A DNA stretch of 30,647 nt from JBFWIW01 sp050253535 (GCA_050253535.1 JBFWIW010000036.1:1-30647), one strand, 5' to 3'. Positions 22,493 to 30,606 are shown, numbered from the stretch's first letter. The notes: generated from the sequence alone by a model not told the origin. A program made the numbers and translations.

Positions 22493-23737
22493 TCAAAAGA
22501 CGGAATTACCCGCCGCATATGCCGTAGACCATGCTATCTGGAGGTTATAGCCGCCGGTATACGCGTCTGCGTCAATGATTTCACCGGCAAAAAATAGACC
22601 TGATATTAACTTTGATTCCATAGTCTTCGGATTTATCTGACGAAGGCAAACACCGCCGGAGGTGATTATCGCCTCGCCGATGGGGCGAAGCCCCCTTATA
22701 TCTATGCGAAGCCCTTTTATGAGCTGAAGAAGGGTACGGCGCTGCTTATGGGTAATGGAGTGCACCTTTGTATCGCCTGGAATTCCGGAGAGCGCTACAA
22801 TTACCGGTATCATTTTTTTATTCAAAAGCTCGTCAAGCGAGTTTGCAAAATCGCGGTTTGAATATTTTTTAAAATCGCGCAATATCCTTGCGTCAAGCTT
22901 TTCTTCATCAAGTCCGGGTTTAAGGTCTATCAGCACATGATAGCTGTCGTTTACGAAGTCCCGCATATGCGCGCTGGCGGCTATGGCAAGTGGACCCGAG
23001 AGCCCGAAATGTGTAAACAGCATTTCACCGAGTTCTTCGAAAATGCGCTTGCCGGCCTTGTTAAATGCCGTGAGCGTAACGTTCCTGAGCGAAAGGCCCT
23101 GCATTTCGGCACAGAAATCCTGCTCCGCCACAAGTGGAACGAGCGATGGCTTTGGCATTATTATGTCGTGCCCGCTTTTTTTGGCCATCACATAACCGTC
23201 TCCGGTTGAGCCTGTCAGCGGATATGACAGCCCGCCCGTGCATAAAATGGCGGAAGAGCACTCACATTTACCGTTATCCGTAATAACCGCTGAGACGGCA
23301 TTGTCCCTTTTCTCAATGTCGGTTACGCGTTCCTTTATAACCGTGACCCCTGCCTTGCGCGCATATCCGCGCAGAGCACCGACAATGTCCGACGCCTTAT
23401 CGGATTCCGGAAATACCCGGTTTCCGCGCTCCGTCTTTAATCTGACGCCCAACCGCTCAAATAGTTCCATCGTATCCTGCGGAGTAAAGCCGCTTAGCGC
23501 ACTGTAAAGAAAACGTCCGTTCGTCGGTATGTTATCCATAACCGCTCGGACGGACGAGTTGTTTGTAACATTGCATCTTCCCTTGCCCGTTATGCCAAGC
23601 TTTTTGCCGGTATAGGCATTGGGCTCGAAAAGCGCTACTGAAAGGCCACGCTCCGCCGCGACGGCCGATGCCATAAGACCCGCTGCGCCGCCGCCTATAA
23701 CGCCGACGTCAATCCTTTGATTTTTCATAGACTTCAT
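22493..23737 (-). CDS. BaiN/HI0933-like FAD-dependent oxidoreductase
   Basis: NAD(P)/FAD-dependent flavoprotein of the HI0933/YhiN/BaiN family. The N-terminal dinucleotide-binding motif is VGVIGGGAAGLMAS (GGGAAG at 15-20), followed by GKKLGITGKGRCNVTN. The C-terminal FAD contact GLFFAGEIIDADAYTGGYNLQ is also family-typical. Length is 414 residues. I chose ATG at 23737, with GGA six bases before; an ATG at 23728 is an alternative, and the open frame extends to a TTG at 23767. The start overlaps the rpiR 3' end in another frame. The physiological substrate is unknown; a bile-acid role shown for BaiN should not be assumed. Confidence 0.88.
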   Translation of the reverse strand: MKSMKNQRIDVGVIGGGAAGLMASAVAAERGLSVALFEPNAYTGKKLGITGKGRCNVTNNSSVRAVMDNIPTNGRFLYSALSGFTPQDTMELFERLGVRLKTERGNRVFPESDKASDIVGALRGYARKAGVTVIKERVTDIEKRDNAVSAVITDNGKCECSSAILCTGGLSYPLTGSTGDGYVMAKKSGHDIIMPKPSLVPLVAEQDFCAEMQGLSLRNVTLTAFNKAGKRIFEELGEMLFTHFGLSGPLAIAASAHMRDFVNDSYHVLIDLKPGLDEEKLDARILRDFKKYSNRDFANSLDELLNKKMIPVIVALSGIPGDTKVHSITHKQRRTLLQLIKGLRIDIRGLRPIGEAIITSGGVCLRQINPKTMESKLISGLFFAGEIIDADAYTGGYNLQIAWSTAYAAGNSVF

Positions 23738-24572
23738 ACTCTGTCCAAATGTTTTCAAGTTCCTCAAACTTCATTGAGAGGTCGCCGTGAGCCTTGTTGC
23801 CGGCGGCGAATAAAAGCGCGTTTATAAGAGACAGCGGCGCGACCAGCGAGTCGAGAAATGATACCATCTCACTTTTAGCATAGAGCTTTATATCAGCAAT
23901 CTGCGCGACAAGGGATGACTCGGTGTCGGTTATGCCGATCACCTCAGCCTCCCTGCTTGATGCAAATGACATAGCCTTAATTGTCCTGCGCGAATAGCGG
24001 GGAAAGCTGATTGCTATAAATACGTCACCTTTTGATATGCGGAGCATCTGCTCAAAAACATCGCTCGCTGCGCTCTCGTTCACGACACGGACGTTTGGGA
24101 ACAGGAGGTTTAAATAAAAACCCATAAAGTTCGCAAGCGAAGCTGACGAGCGGAGCCCCAGGATATATATATTTTGTGCGTTTATTATTGCCTCCACCGC
24201 ACGGTTAAAGTCATCGCGGTTCGTATCTTCGAGTGTCATCTTAATTTTTTCGATGTCGGATGTCAGAACCGACGACAAAACATCACGGCTATCTATAAGC
24301 TCTTTCGAAACCTGTATGCGCTGCACGGATGTAAGGCGGTTCTTAATCATCTCTTGAAGCGCTTTTCGCATGGCGGGATATCCGTCATATCCCAGGTCGG
24401 CAGCAAAACGAACGACAGTCGATTCACTGACGCCAACAGTTTCACCCAGCTTGCTCGCTGTCATAAAGGCAGCCTTGTCGAAATTGTCAGTTATGTATTT
24501 TGAGATACGCCGCTGTCCTTTTGAAAACGCACCGGCTTCAGCCGCTATGGCCGATAAAACATCTCTGTTCAA
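23709..24572 (-). CDS. RpiR/MurR-family transcriptional regulator
   Basis: Product of 287 residues with an N-terminal helix-turn-helix of HTH_6 type (about 1-77: SKLGETVGVSESTVVRFAADLGYDGYP) and a C-terminal SIS sugar-phosphate-binding domain (about 125-260, with IYILGLRSSASLANF and DVFIAISFPRYSRRTIKAMSFA). RpiR proteins sense phosphosugars. No sugar-metabolism gene is next to it, so the ligand is unknown. Start is TTG at 24572, with GGAGG eight bases upstream. It heads the rpiR-flavoprotein-cmk-plsC-ispH unit and its 3' end overlaps the flavoprotein gene. Confidence 0.9.
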   Translation of the reverse strand: MNRDVLSAIAAEAGAFSKGQRRISKYITDNFDKAAFMTASKLGETVGVSESTVVRFAADLGYDGYPAMRKALQEMIKNRLTSVQRIQVSKELIDSRDVLSSVLTSDIEKIKMTLEDTNRDDFNRAVEAIINAQNIYILGLRSSASLANFMGFYLNLLFPNVRVVNESAASDVFEQMLRISKGDVFIAISFPRYSRRTIKAMSFASSREAEVIGITDTESSLVAQIADIKLYAKSEMVSFLDSLVAPLSLINALLFAAGNKAHGDLSMKFEELENIWTEYEVYEKSKD

Positions 24573-24620
24573 ATCAGGATCCTCCGATAACTGTATTTTT
24601 CAAATTTACCGCCAATTTTA

Positions 24621-24649
24621 ATAATACAATAAATTTTAGAAAAAGCAAG
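24621..24649 (-). promoter_or_regulatory. Promoter upstream of rpiR
   Basis: Minus-strand TATTAT (24621-24626) with TTGCTT at 16-base spacing (or CTTGCT at 17). The -35 lies inside an AT-rich inverted repeat, 50-75 bases before the TTG start. Confidence 0.55.
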
Positions 24650-24657
24650 AGCTTTTT
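24640..24657. repeat. AT-rich inverted repeat between rluB and rpiR
   Basis: AAAAAGC and GCTTTTT arms with a four-base loop. It could be the rluB terminator (the minus-strand stem ends in TTTTT) or an operator overlapping the rpiR -35; the two readings are not distinguishable here. Confidence 0.5.
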
Positions 24658-24685
24658 GCAATTTTATGTATAATATCCTGCAGAT

Positions 24686-25399
24686 TTATTTCTCACTCTT
24701 TTTTAAAGATACAATCTCTTCAGCCGTAAGCTGCCTCCACTTGCCGGCTGGCAGGCTGCCAAGACATACATCTCCTATACGGACTCTCCGAAGGCGAAGT
24801 ACCTCCAACCCCGCAGACTCGCACAGCCTCCGAACCTGTCTGTTGCGCCCCTCGCTTATCGTAAACTGGAGCTTTGCCCGCCCGCTGTCCGCCGAAATGA
24901 TCTTCACCTCGGCTCCGCGGGTCATGCTCCCGTTTATCTCAATAGGCCTTACAAGCGCCGGCAGAGCGCTTTCCGCGTCTCCTTTCACCGTGACTATATA
25001 TACCTTTTCTTTATCAAAAGACGGGTGCATTACCATATTTGCAAATTCACCGTCGTTCGTGAGCAAAAGAAGCCCTTCGGAATTCATGTCCAGCCGTCCG
25101 ATCGGATAGACGCGCGTGCCGGCGTCCTTTACCAGGAGCGTAACGTCTTTCCTTCCCTTCTCGTCGGACGTGGTAGTGACGAAGCCGCGCGGCTTGTTGA
25201 GAATGATGTATATGTATTCCGGCTTTGCCGGAATGGGCTTTCCGTCTATGAGTATAATGTCCTTTTCAGGGTCGGCGCTCATCCCCAGAGAGGATACGGC
25301 CCCGTTAACAGTCACACGGCCGTTTTTTATATATGCCTCGGAAGCCCGGCGGGATGCAACACCGCGAGCGGAAAGTATTTTTTGTAATCGTTCTTCCAT
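24686..25399 (-). CDS. rluB: RsuA/RluB-family rRNA pseudouridine synthase
   Basis: Makes pseudouridine in rRNA. An N-terminal S4 RNA-binding domain (about 2-60, with RLQKILSARGVASRRASEAYI cut by family-typical basic residues) precedes the catalytic domain with GRLD (Asp104) and the GRNRQVRRLCES segment. Length 237 with a normal C-terminus. RluB, RsuA or RluE cannot be separated from sequence alone, but the clostridial neighbourhood with dacF and scpB fits RluB. The ATG has AGGAGG five bases upstream. Confidence 0.92.
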   Translation of the reverse strand: MEERLQKILSARGVASRRASEAYIKNGRVTVNGAVSSLGMSADPEKDIILIDGKPIPAKPEYIYIILNKPRGFVTTTSDEKGRKDVTLLVKDAGTRVYPIGRLDMNSEGLLLLTNDGEFANMVMHPSFDKEKVYIVTVKGDAESALPALVRPIEINGSMTRGAEVKIISADSGRAKLQFTISEGRNRQVRRLCESAGLEVLRLRRVRIGDVCLGSLPAGKWRQLTAEEIVSLKKSEK

Positions 25400-25413
25400 T
25401 AATGCCTCCTCTC

Positions 25414-25432
25414 CGGCTCTGCTCCAGAGCCG
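25414..25432. other. GC-rich hairpin in front of rluB
   Basis: Perfect 8-bp stem CGGCTCTG / CAGAGCCG with a three-base loop ends 8 bases before the rluB Shine-Dalgarno, leaving that site open. There is no T-run after it; it may protect the 5' end of the rluB message or belong to the neighbouring repeat. Confidence 0.55.
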
Positions 25433-25445
25433 ACAGACTTTGAAA

Positions 25446-25528
25446 TTTTGTGCTGAACGCGCATATCCAAAATCAGAAAAAGGTAAATCACAACGCTTTG
25501 CAGGGATTCACTTCCTGCAAAGCGCACC
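25446..25528. repeat. Dispersed ~84-bp intergenic repeat, copy B
   Basis: Best-kept copy of the element seen at 6772-6855. Its right half is a perfect 11-bp hairpin (CGCTTTGCAGG / CCTGCAAAGCG, 9-base loop). The element ends in GCACC. It lies in the 199-base gap between the dacF stop and rluB start. No ORF is present. The remaining bases of the gap, near 25530-25598, hold nothing I could assign. Confidence 0.7.
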
Positions 25529-25598
25529 AAAAAAGCTCATAGCCGAAAATCTTCTCTCGTTTTTGTTTAAATACTAGTTTTTCGGCAACATGATGGCT

Positions 25599-26708
25599 CT
25601 AATCGAAGAGCCTTGTTATCCTCTCAAAAAGCGTCAGCTTAAGAGACTCGTCCCTCTGCACTGTATCGGTGTACAAAAGGTCTACAACCGCGATGTTTTC
25701 TCCGTTTATGCTGTATACAACATATCCTGCACGCTCCCCGCAGAGCACATCGGCGTAAACGAACCGGGGCAGATACGCGCGGGATGAGAACGTTTCACCG
25801 CTCTTCAGCGTAAAAGTAAGCGTCTTTGCCGGCCTTACGGCGACGGAGGCAGCCGTACCGGAAATGACGGGTATAATCGCGTAATCTTCTTCGCTGTCCG
25901 CCGTAGATTCCAACTTCGAAGTTGAAAAACCCCACTCGTAGAGCGCGGCGTGGTCAGCCCAGTCGCACGGGTCGGAGAGCGTTACACAGATAAGGCGCAT
26001 TCCGTCGCGCTCCGCGCAGGAGACAAGCGTCCTGCCCGCGGACTTGGTGTAGCCGGTCTTGCCGGCGACGACGTCCGGACAATCCCAAAGCAGTTTATTA
26101 TGATTTGTAAAAGTGCGCTCACCGACAACCGCCGTCTTGGTCCCGGCAATCTCGGCAAACTCCTCGTTTTCCATCGCTGCGGACATTATTACTCCCATAT
26201 CGCTGGCCGATGAGTAATGCCCTTCCTCGTCAAGTCCGTTTGGATTTTTGAATGATGTGTTTTTCAGTCCAAGCTCCGCCGCTTTTTTGTTCATCATTGC
26301 GGCAAATTTGGAAACACTGCCGGCCGTGTGGCATGCCAGCGCGACCGCCGCGTCATTGCCGGAGGCCAGAAGCAGGCCATATAGCAAATCGCGAACTGTG
26401 AGCGTCTCCCCCGCCTTCAGATACATAGAAGAACCCTCTACGGCGGTATATTCGGGAAGAATTTGCAGTTCTTCATCGACATCACAATTTTCCAGGACGA
26501 CAAGCGCCGTCATTATCTTTGTCGTGCTGGCAATGAGCATATGCTCATCGGCGTTTTTTTCGAATAGCACTTTTCCGGTTTTTGCCTCAATAAGAACCAC
26601 TGCCTCAGCGGATGTATTGGGCGCATCCCCATCAGCCAGCGCCGAAACGGGAAACGCGGCAAAAACAGCCGCAAGAAGCAGCAGAACTGCAATATGTCTT
26701 TTCAACAA
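25599..26708 (-). CDS. dacF: D-alanyl-D-alanine carboxypeptidase (DacF/PBP5-like, S11)
   Basis: Secreted or membrane-anchored serine carboxypeptidase that trims the terminal D-Ala of peptidoglycan stems. An N-terminal signal peptide (about 1-26, LKRHIAVLLLLAAVFAAF) ends near ALADG. Active-site motifs are complete: SxxK (Ser62-Lys65), SGN (117-119) and KTG (218-220), counting from the first TTG. The C-terminal domain (about 270-370) is the PBP5_C type. Three TTG codons in a row begin the frame; the middle one (26708) has the best spacing from AGGTGG. The ribosome site is buried in a 12-bp hairpin. Sporulation-linked expression is plausible but not shown. Confidence 0.92.
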   Translation of the reverse strand: MLKRHIAVLLLLAAVFAAFPVSALADGDAPNTSAEAVVLIEAKTGKVLFEKNADEHMLIASTTKIMTALVVLENCDVDEELQILPEYTAVEGSSMYLKAGETLTVRDLLYGLLLASGNDAAVALACHTAGSVSKFAAMMNKKAAELGLKNTSFKNPNGLDEEGHYSSASDMGVIMSAAMENEEFAEIAGTKTAVVGERTFTNHNKLLWDCPDVVAGKTGYTKSAGRTLVSCAERDGMRLICVTLSDPCDWADHAALYEWGFSTSKLESTADSEEDYAIIPVISGTAASVAVRPAKTLTFTLKSGETFSSRAYLPRFVYADVLCGERAGYVVYSINGENIAVVDLLYTDTVQRDESLKLTLFERITRLFD

Positions 26709-26709
26709 C

Positions 26710-26742
26710 AAGCACCACCTTACGTAATAAAAGGCAGTGCTT
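26710..26742 (-). promoter_or_regulatory. 12-bp hairpin sequestering the dacF ribosome binding site
   Basis: In the dacF leader the arms AAGCACTGCCTT and AAGGTGGTGCTT pair over 12 bases (two G-U), with a nine-base loop. The downstream arm contains the Shine-Dalgarno AGGTGG (26715-26720) and ends in the first TTG codon. No T-run follows, so a terminator is unlikely; translational control or a thermosensor-like role is inferred. Confidence 0.6.
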
Positions 26743-26765
26743 ATTATTGACCAGTTATTTCAATT

Positions 26766-27158
26766 TTACGCCTCTTTATCCTTTTTTATCAAATCTGATA
26801 TCTTATTAATAACGTCGGGAGCCATGTCGATTACCTTGTCTACGGCGCTGTTTGCTGGCGGCGCAACGCTGACAAGACGGACGCTCCCGTCTTTTACCAC
26901 AAGGAATGCAACGGGTGAAATATTAACGCCGGCGCCGCTCCCGCCGCCAAACGCATTGTCCTGTCCGGTCTGCTGGAGCTTTGTTTGAAAATCTGAACCT
27001 CCGGAGGCAAAGCCGAAGCTAACCTTGGAAACGGGTATGAGTGTTATGCCGTCATCAGTCTTTATGGGATGGCCTACGATGGTGTTCACGTCCACCATCT
27101 CGCGTATCTTTTCCATTGTTGCGGACATGAGATCTCCGATAGGATGCTTTTCCATCAT
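26766..27158 (-). CDS. ytfJ: GerW family sporulation protein YtfJ
   Basis: Member of the YtfJ/GerW family, needed for normal spore germination in Bacillus. The 130 residues include HPIGDLMSATMEKIREMVD, TVVG-like turn IVGHPI, the Gly-rich block GGGSGAGVNISPVAFLVV and a charged end. The ATG overlaps the DUF2953 stop by ATGA, with AGGTG before. The neighbouring DUF2953 gene is its usual partner in Clostridia. It suggests the organism is a spore former. Confidence 0.9.
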   Translation of the reverse strand: MMEKHPIGDLMSATMEKIREMVDVNTIVGHPIKTDDGITLIPVSKVSFGFASGGSDFQTKLQQTGQDNAFGGGSGAGVNISPVAFLVVKDGSVRLVSVAPPANSAVDKVIDMAPDVINKISDLIKKDKEA

Positions 27159-27766
27159 GAATTCACCTTTCTTTTTTTTGAAGCTTTAGTGACTTTAAAT
27201 AATGCAATTGCAAAGCGTGCGCCGATATATACTATTTCCCACAGCGCCATGGTGAGCTGAGCTTTGACGTATACCGAAGGCTCCTTTATATTGAAGTCCA
27301 CAGAGGCGCGCAGGTCACGGTTTTTTATAATAAAGAAATTTTCCAGAAGCGGTATGAGAAAACCAAATCCTGCGGAAGCACCGCCAAAAGCGAGCGCCGC
27401 CATGTACGGGTTTTCACCGCCCGCCGCCGTAAAACGCACTGTGAGAAGATCAATGGATAGCTTTCTGCGCAGACTGCCCAGAGCATCTTTGATTGCCGGA
27501 ATAAGCGACTTTACATTTTCGAGCGCTCCGCCCTTTTTCTCCGGCTCGGGCTCCGGCTTTTCTTTCATCTTCTCTTTCTTCTTTTCATTTTTAAGTTTTA
27601 GCGCTTTTTCCCACTTTTCAAACGGAATAACGCGAATTCTGAAAAAACCAAGCTTTACTGTAACATAAATACCGTCCTCCGAATATTCTGCGCTGACGCC
27701 GTGACGGGTTATGGCGAGGAGAAACAGTATGATCAATATTCCGCTGGTAATAAAGAGGGCTCTCAT
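27155..27766 (-). CDS. DUF2953 membrane-anchored protein
   Basis: Product of 203 residues of unknown function, resembling DUF2953 (Bacillus YtfI). One N-terminal membrane helix (about 4-20) is followed by a beta-rich segment (GIYVTVKLGFFRIRVIPFEKWEKAL), a Lys/Glu/Pro-rich linker (about 60-82) and a C-terminal half with a further hydrophobic segment near 170-190. It shares four bases with scpB and four with ytfJ. Its coupling to ytfJ is conserved in spore formers, so a spore-envelope role is a reasonable inference only. Confidence 0.85.
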   Translation of the reverse strand: MRALFITSGILIILFLLAITRHGVSAEYSEDGIYVTVKLGFFRIRVIPFEKWEKALKLKNEKKKEKMKEKPEPEPEKKGGALENVKSLIPAIKDALGSLRRKLSIDLLTVRFTAAGGENPYMAALAFGGASAGFGFLIPLLENFFIIKNRDLRASVDFNIKEPSVYVKAQLTMALWEIVYIGARFAIALFKVTKASKKRKVNS

Positions 27767-28386
27767 CCGGCCACCGCTCCGCTTCCGTCATCGTCGGCCC
27801 CGCCGGCCGGCAGCGCTTCGGAGCGCAGGGCATCAATCGCGCTCTGTATTCGCATCTGCCCGTCAGCGTCTGCCTCTTCGTCCGGGAGTTCAGGAAGTTC
27901 TTCGAGCGAGGATATTGAAAACACGCGAAGAAAATTTTTTGTTGTGCGAAAGAGGACCGGCCTTCCAGGGACGGCAAGCTTACCGCAAGGCTCAATAAGC
28001 CCGCGCTCACACAACAAGCCCACGGTATAAGAACTGTCCACGCCCCTCACCTGCTCGATATACGCCCTTGTGACGGGCTGGTAGTATGCAATCACGGCAA
28101 GCACTTCCATCGCGGGCTGGGAGAGCTGAGGAGGCTTACGCGTTTCCAATGCCAGACGGATGTAATCCGAGTACTCGGGCGATGTACAGAGCTGGAGAGC
28201 GTTATCGAGCCGAACGAGCCTTATGCCACGGCGCTCAAAGCTGTATTTGTCCGCAAGGTGTACTGCTGTATCGAAGATCGTCTCTTTTTCAACGGCAAGG
28301 ATTGCCGCGATACGCTCTGCCGAAACAGGTTCGCCTGAGGCAAAGAGAATCGCCTCGATAGCAGCCTCAATATCATGTATCTCCAT
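27763..28386 (-). CDS. scpB: Segregation and condensation protein B (ScpB)
   Basis: Subunit of the SMC-ScpAB condensin that compacts and segregates the chromosome. Two winged-helix domains are readable: EAILFASGEPVSAERIAAIL near the N-terminus and LSQPAMEVLAVIAYYQPVTRAYIE in the middle, with the conserved RGVDSSYTVGLLCERGLIEPCGK. Length 207. The ATG is preceded by GGGAGG. Unlike the usual tight scpA-scpB overlap, a 133-base gap separates them here. Confidence 0.95.
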   Translation of the reverse strand: MEIHDIEAAIEAILFASGEPVSAERIAAILAVEKETIFDTAVHLADKYSFERRGIRLVRLDNALQLCTSPEYSDYIRLALETRKPPQLSQPAMEVLAVIAYYQPVTRAYIEQVRGVDSSYTVGLLCERGLIEPCGKLAVPGRPVLFRTTKNFLRVFSISSLEELPELPDEEADADGQMRIQSAIDALRSEALPAGGADDDGSGAVAG

Positions 28387-28519
28387 TTAAACCTCCCTGC
28401 GTTTAAGTTTTAAACCGTGACGAAAACCTCCCCTTACACGGGACGTCTTATTCATCATTTTCAGTTGCCGCTTCAGCGGCGTAAAAATGGGACATGAAAT
28501 GATAGTGTGAAAATTCACA
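28387..28519. other. scpA-scpB intergenic region with stop-codon palindrome
   Basis: A 133-base gap. At its scpA end is a perfect palindrome with 10-base arms (28502-28523) that includes the scpA TAG stop. A 5-bp stem (GCCGC / GCGGC) lies at about 28467-28480. A 15-codon ORF (28448-28495) lacks a Shine-Dalgarno. No promoter was recognised. The scpB Shine-Dalgarno closes the gap. Confidence 0.5.
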
Positions 28520-29317
28520 CTATTCCTCCTCCGCCATACCGTCAAGGCGCGCAAGATCAATATTGGTGCCCGTATAGTTTATTACAAAATCATCCTCGTC
28601 AGCTTGCGAAAGAAATATACACCCAGCCTTACAAAGCTCCAGAAGCGCCATAAACGTTGCCACCAGCTCCGTCCTGTTTTCAGACAGAAAATAGAATGTG
28701 TTCAAACGCAGCGGGCCTTTGATTTTCAGTCGCTGTATTATTTCCTCCGCCTTTTTCGATACGGAATAAACTATTCGCTCCGGCACAGCGAACGGGCGCG
28801 GATTTACAGCGGCCCTGACCGTATCGCCCCTGTCGAAAACGCAGCGTATAGCGGTGTATATGTCCTCCTTCGGGTGGGCGTAATTATATTCCATATCAGG
28901 AGCAAAATATTCGGGCGGCTTAATATATGTGCCGGCACCGAGCCGGTACATATCGTGCAGAGTGTCGGTCACCGCCTTAATACGCGCATAGGTATCCCTG
29001 CGCCTCAGGCTCTCGAGCGAGGATATGAGCTGATCGAGTTCAGACACCTCTTCCTCTTCGGAGAGAAGCATCCGCGTCTTTATATAGACGAGGTGGGAGG
29101 CCATCGCTACAAATTCGCTCGCGACCTCCAAATCCATCGACTTCATCTCTTCGAGGTAATCGAGATACTGGTCGAGAATGAGTGATATCTGGATATCCTT
29201 TATCTCTATTTTGTTTTTGCTCAAAAGCTGGAGTATAAGAGTCAGAGGGCCCTCGAAGTCCTCCATGTCCTCCCTCGTCTTAACGACGCCCTCAAGGTGA
29301 AAGGTGAGATTCTCCAT
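28520..29317 (-). CDS. scpA: Segregation and condensation protein A (ScpA)
   Basis: Kleisin subunit linking the SMC heads and ScpB. The N-terminal SMC-neck-binding helix begins LTFHLEGVVKTREDMEDFEGPLTLILQLL (family DFEGPLDLLL-type motif, residues about 18-27). The centre holds SEFVAMASHLVYIKTRMLLS, and the C-terminus is a winged helix (residues about 190-262: FLALLELCKAG-like). Length 265. Start ATG has AAAGG upstream, 11 bases after the protease gene. Complete, no unusual residues. Confidence 0.95.
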   Translation of the reverse strand: MENLTFHLEGVVKTREDMEDFEGPLTLILQLLSKNKIEIKDIQISLILDQYLDYLEEMKSMDLEVASEFVAMASHLVYIKTRMLLSEEEEVSELDQLISSLESLRRRDTYARIKAVTDTLHDMYRLGAGTYIKPPEYFAPDMEYNYAHPKEDIYTAIRCVFDRGDTVRAAVNPRPFAVPERIVYSVSKKAEEIIQRLKIKGPLRLNTFYFLSENRTELVATFMALLELCKAGCIFLSQADEDDFVINYTGTNIDLARLDGMAEEE

Positions 29318-29328
29318 TTTTCAGCCCT

Positions 29329-30003
29329 TTACATAAATTTTGATACCGTATCGAATGCAAACTGCGAAATATAAAACAGCTTGTCCCACACGAAAGAGAC
29401 GGCCGCCCCGAGCGTTGAGCTCAGCGTATTTGTCGCGATCAGCAGAATAAGTATCAGCATACCGTATCTCTCGTACCTCATAAGTTTCAAATAGTTTTCG
29501 TCAGACAGAAAAGAAAAAAGGACCTTCGAGCCGTCCAAGGGCGGAATCGGTATGATATTGAACACTGCAAACGCTATGCTTATATAAGCCGTGAGGTAGA
29601 CCATCTGGAGGACGTATCCCCCGATCGCGCCGCCGTTCAGGAATGGATAAAGCACACCGTAAAGCGCGAGCGCGACGACGGCAATAAGCAGATTTGACAC
29701 CGGCCCGGCGAGCGCTGTTATCGCCATTCCTCGTTTCGGATTCTTAAATCTGCGCATGTCGATAGGCACAGGCTTTGCCCAGCCGAACTTGAATATGACC
29801 ATCATAAACAGGCCCATTGGGTCAATATGCTTTATCGGGTTCAATGTGAGCCTGCCCATGCGCTTTGCCGTGTTGTCTCCCAACTTATAAGCCACAAAAC
29901 CGTGAGACAGCTCATGCAGAGTAATACATATCAGCGCCGGGATAACGGATAAAAATACGTCTGTGATCACAGACCAGTCCAGGTTATTAATAATCTCACT
30001 CAA
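29329..30003 (-). CDS. Site-2 protease family (M50) membrane zinc protease
   Basis: Intramembrane metalloprotease of the M50 type, possibly acting on anti-sigma factors or membrane proteins. The zinc motif is HELSH (His30, Glu31, His34) and the third ligand lies in NIIPIPPLDG (Asp157). About five membrane segments, with an AGPVSN loop typical of the short bacterial group. Length 224; no PDZ domain is present. Start is TTG directly after the engB TAA, with AAAGGGAG nine bases upstream, so it is coupled to engB. Target unknown. Confidence 0.9.
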   Translation of the reverse strand: MSEIINNLDWSVITDVFLSVIPALICITLHELSHGFVAYKLGDNTAKRMGRLTLNPIKHIDPMGLFMMVIFKFGWAKPVPIDMRRFKNPKRGMAITALAGPVSNLLIAVVALALYGVLYPFLNGGAIGGYVLQMVYLTAYISIAFAVFNIIPIPPLDGSKVLFSFLSDENYLKLMRYERYGMLILILLIATNTLSSTLGAAVSFVWDKLFYISQFAFDTVSKFM

Positions 30004-30606
30004 TTAAAAAGGCTCCCTTTTTGAGGTGACAGCCCTCTGGACCGCCGCGGCAAGCTTGTCGCTGTTCGTACCTTTTTCGGCAGAAAACGGAATAATTTCC
30101 GTCTCTTCCGGTATACGGAGCGTTTCCCGGATAACGGCAAGATTCCCGGAGAGTTCGCTTGGCTTCACCTTGTCCACCTTGTTGGCTACGATTGTCATCG
30201 GACACCCTGTTCCCAAAAACCAGCCGGCCATTGTAATATCGTCCGACGTGGGTTTGTGGCGGGCGTCGACTATCATGACGCCGTGTGTAATAATAGCTTC
30301 ACAGGCGAAATACTGCTCCATGAGCTTCCCCCACCGTTCGCGCTCTGCCTTAGAAACCTTGGCGTAGCCGTAACCCGGGAGGTCAACGAGATAAGCTCTT
30401 CTGTCGACAAGAAAGTAATTTATATGTACCGTCTTGCCGGGTTCTGCGCCCACGCGCGCAAAATTTTTACGGTTCAAAAGCCTGTTTATTACGGATGATT
30501 TGCCGACATTTGACTTTCCGGCAAACACAATCTGTGCCATACTGTCCCGAACGAATTCGGAGGGGCTCACAACAGATTTTATAAATTCTACGTTATTAAA
30601 GTTCAT
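30004..30606 (-). CDS. engB: Ribosome biogenesis GTP-binding protein YsxC/EngB
   Basis: Essential Era/EngA-like small GTPase needed for 50S subunit assembly. GTPase motifs: G1 GKSNVGKSS (30-38), G3 DLPGYG (75-80) and G4 NKVDK (142-146). Length 200, with the family end VQRAV-type and a basic tail. I chose ATG at 30606 with GGAGG five bases upstream; the open frame begins four codons earlier at a TTG that is not needed. The next upstream gene lies outside the window. Confidence 0.95.
   Translation of the reverse strand: MNFNNVEFIKSVVSPSEFVRDSMAQIVFAGKSNVGKSSVINRLLNRKNFARVGAEPGKTVHINYFLVDRRAYLVDLPGYGYAKVSKAERERWGKLMEQYFACEAIITHGVMIVDARHKPTSDDITMAGWFLGTGCPMTIVANKVDKVKPSELSGNLAVIRETLRIPEETEIIPFSAEKGTNSDKLAAAVQRAVTSKREPF

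Noticed and set aside
28448..28495. Fifteen-codon ORF between scpA and scpB
   Set aside because: No Shine-Dalgarno; composition is not informative and it is within a palindrome-rich gap.
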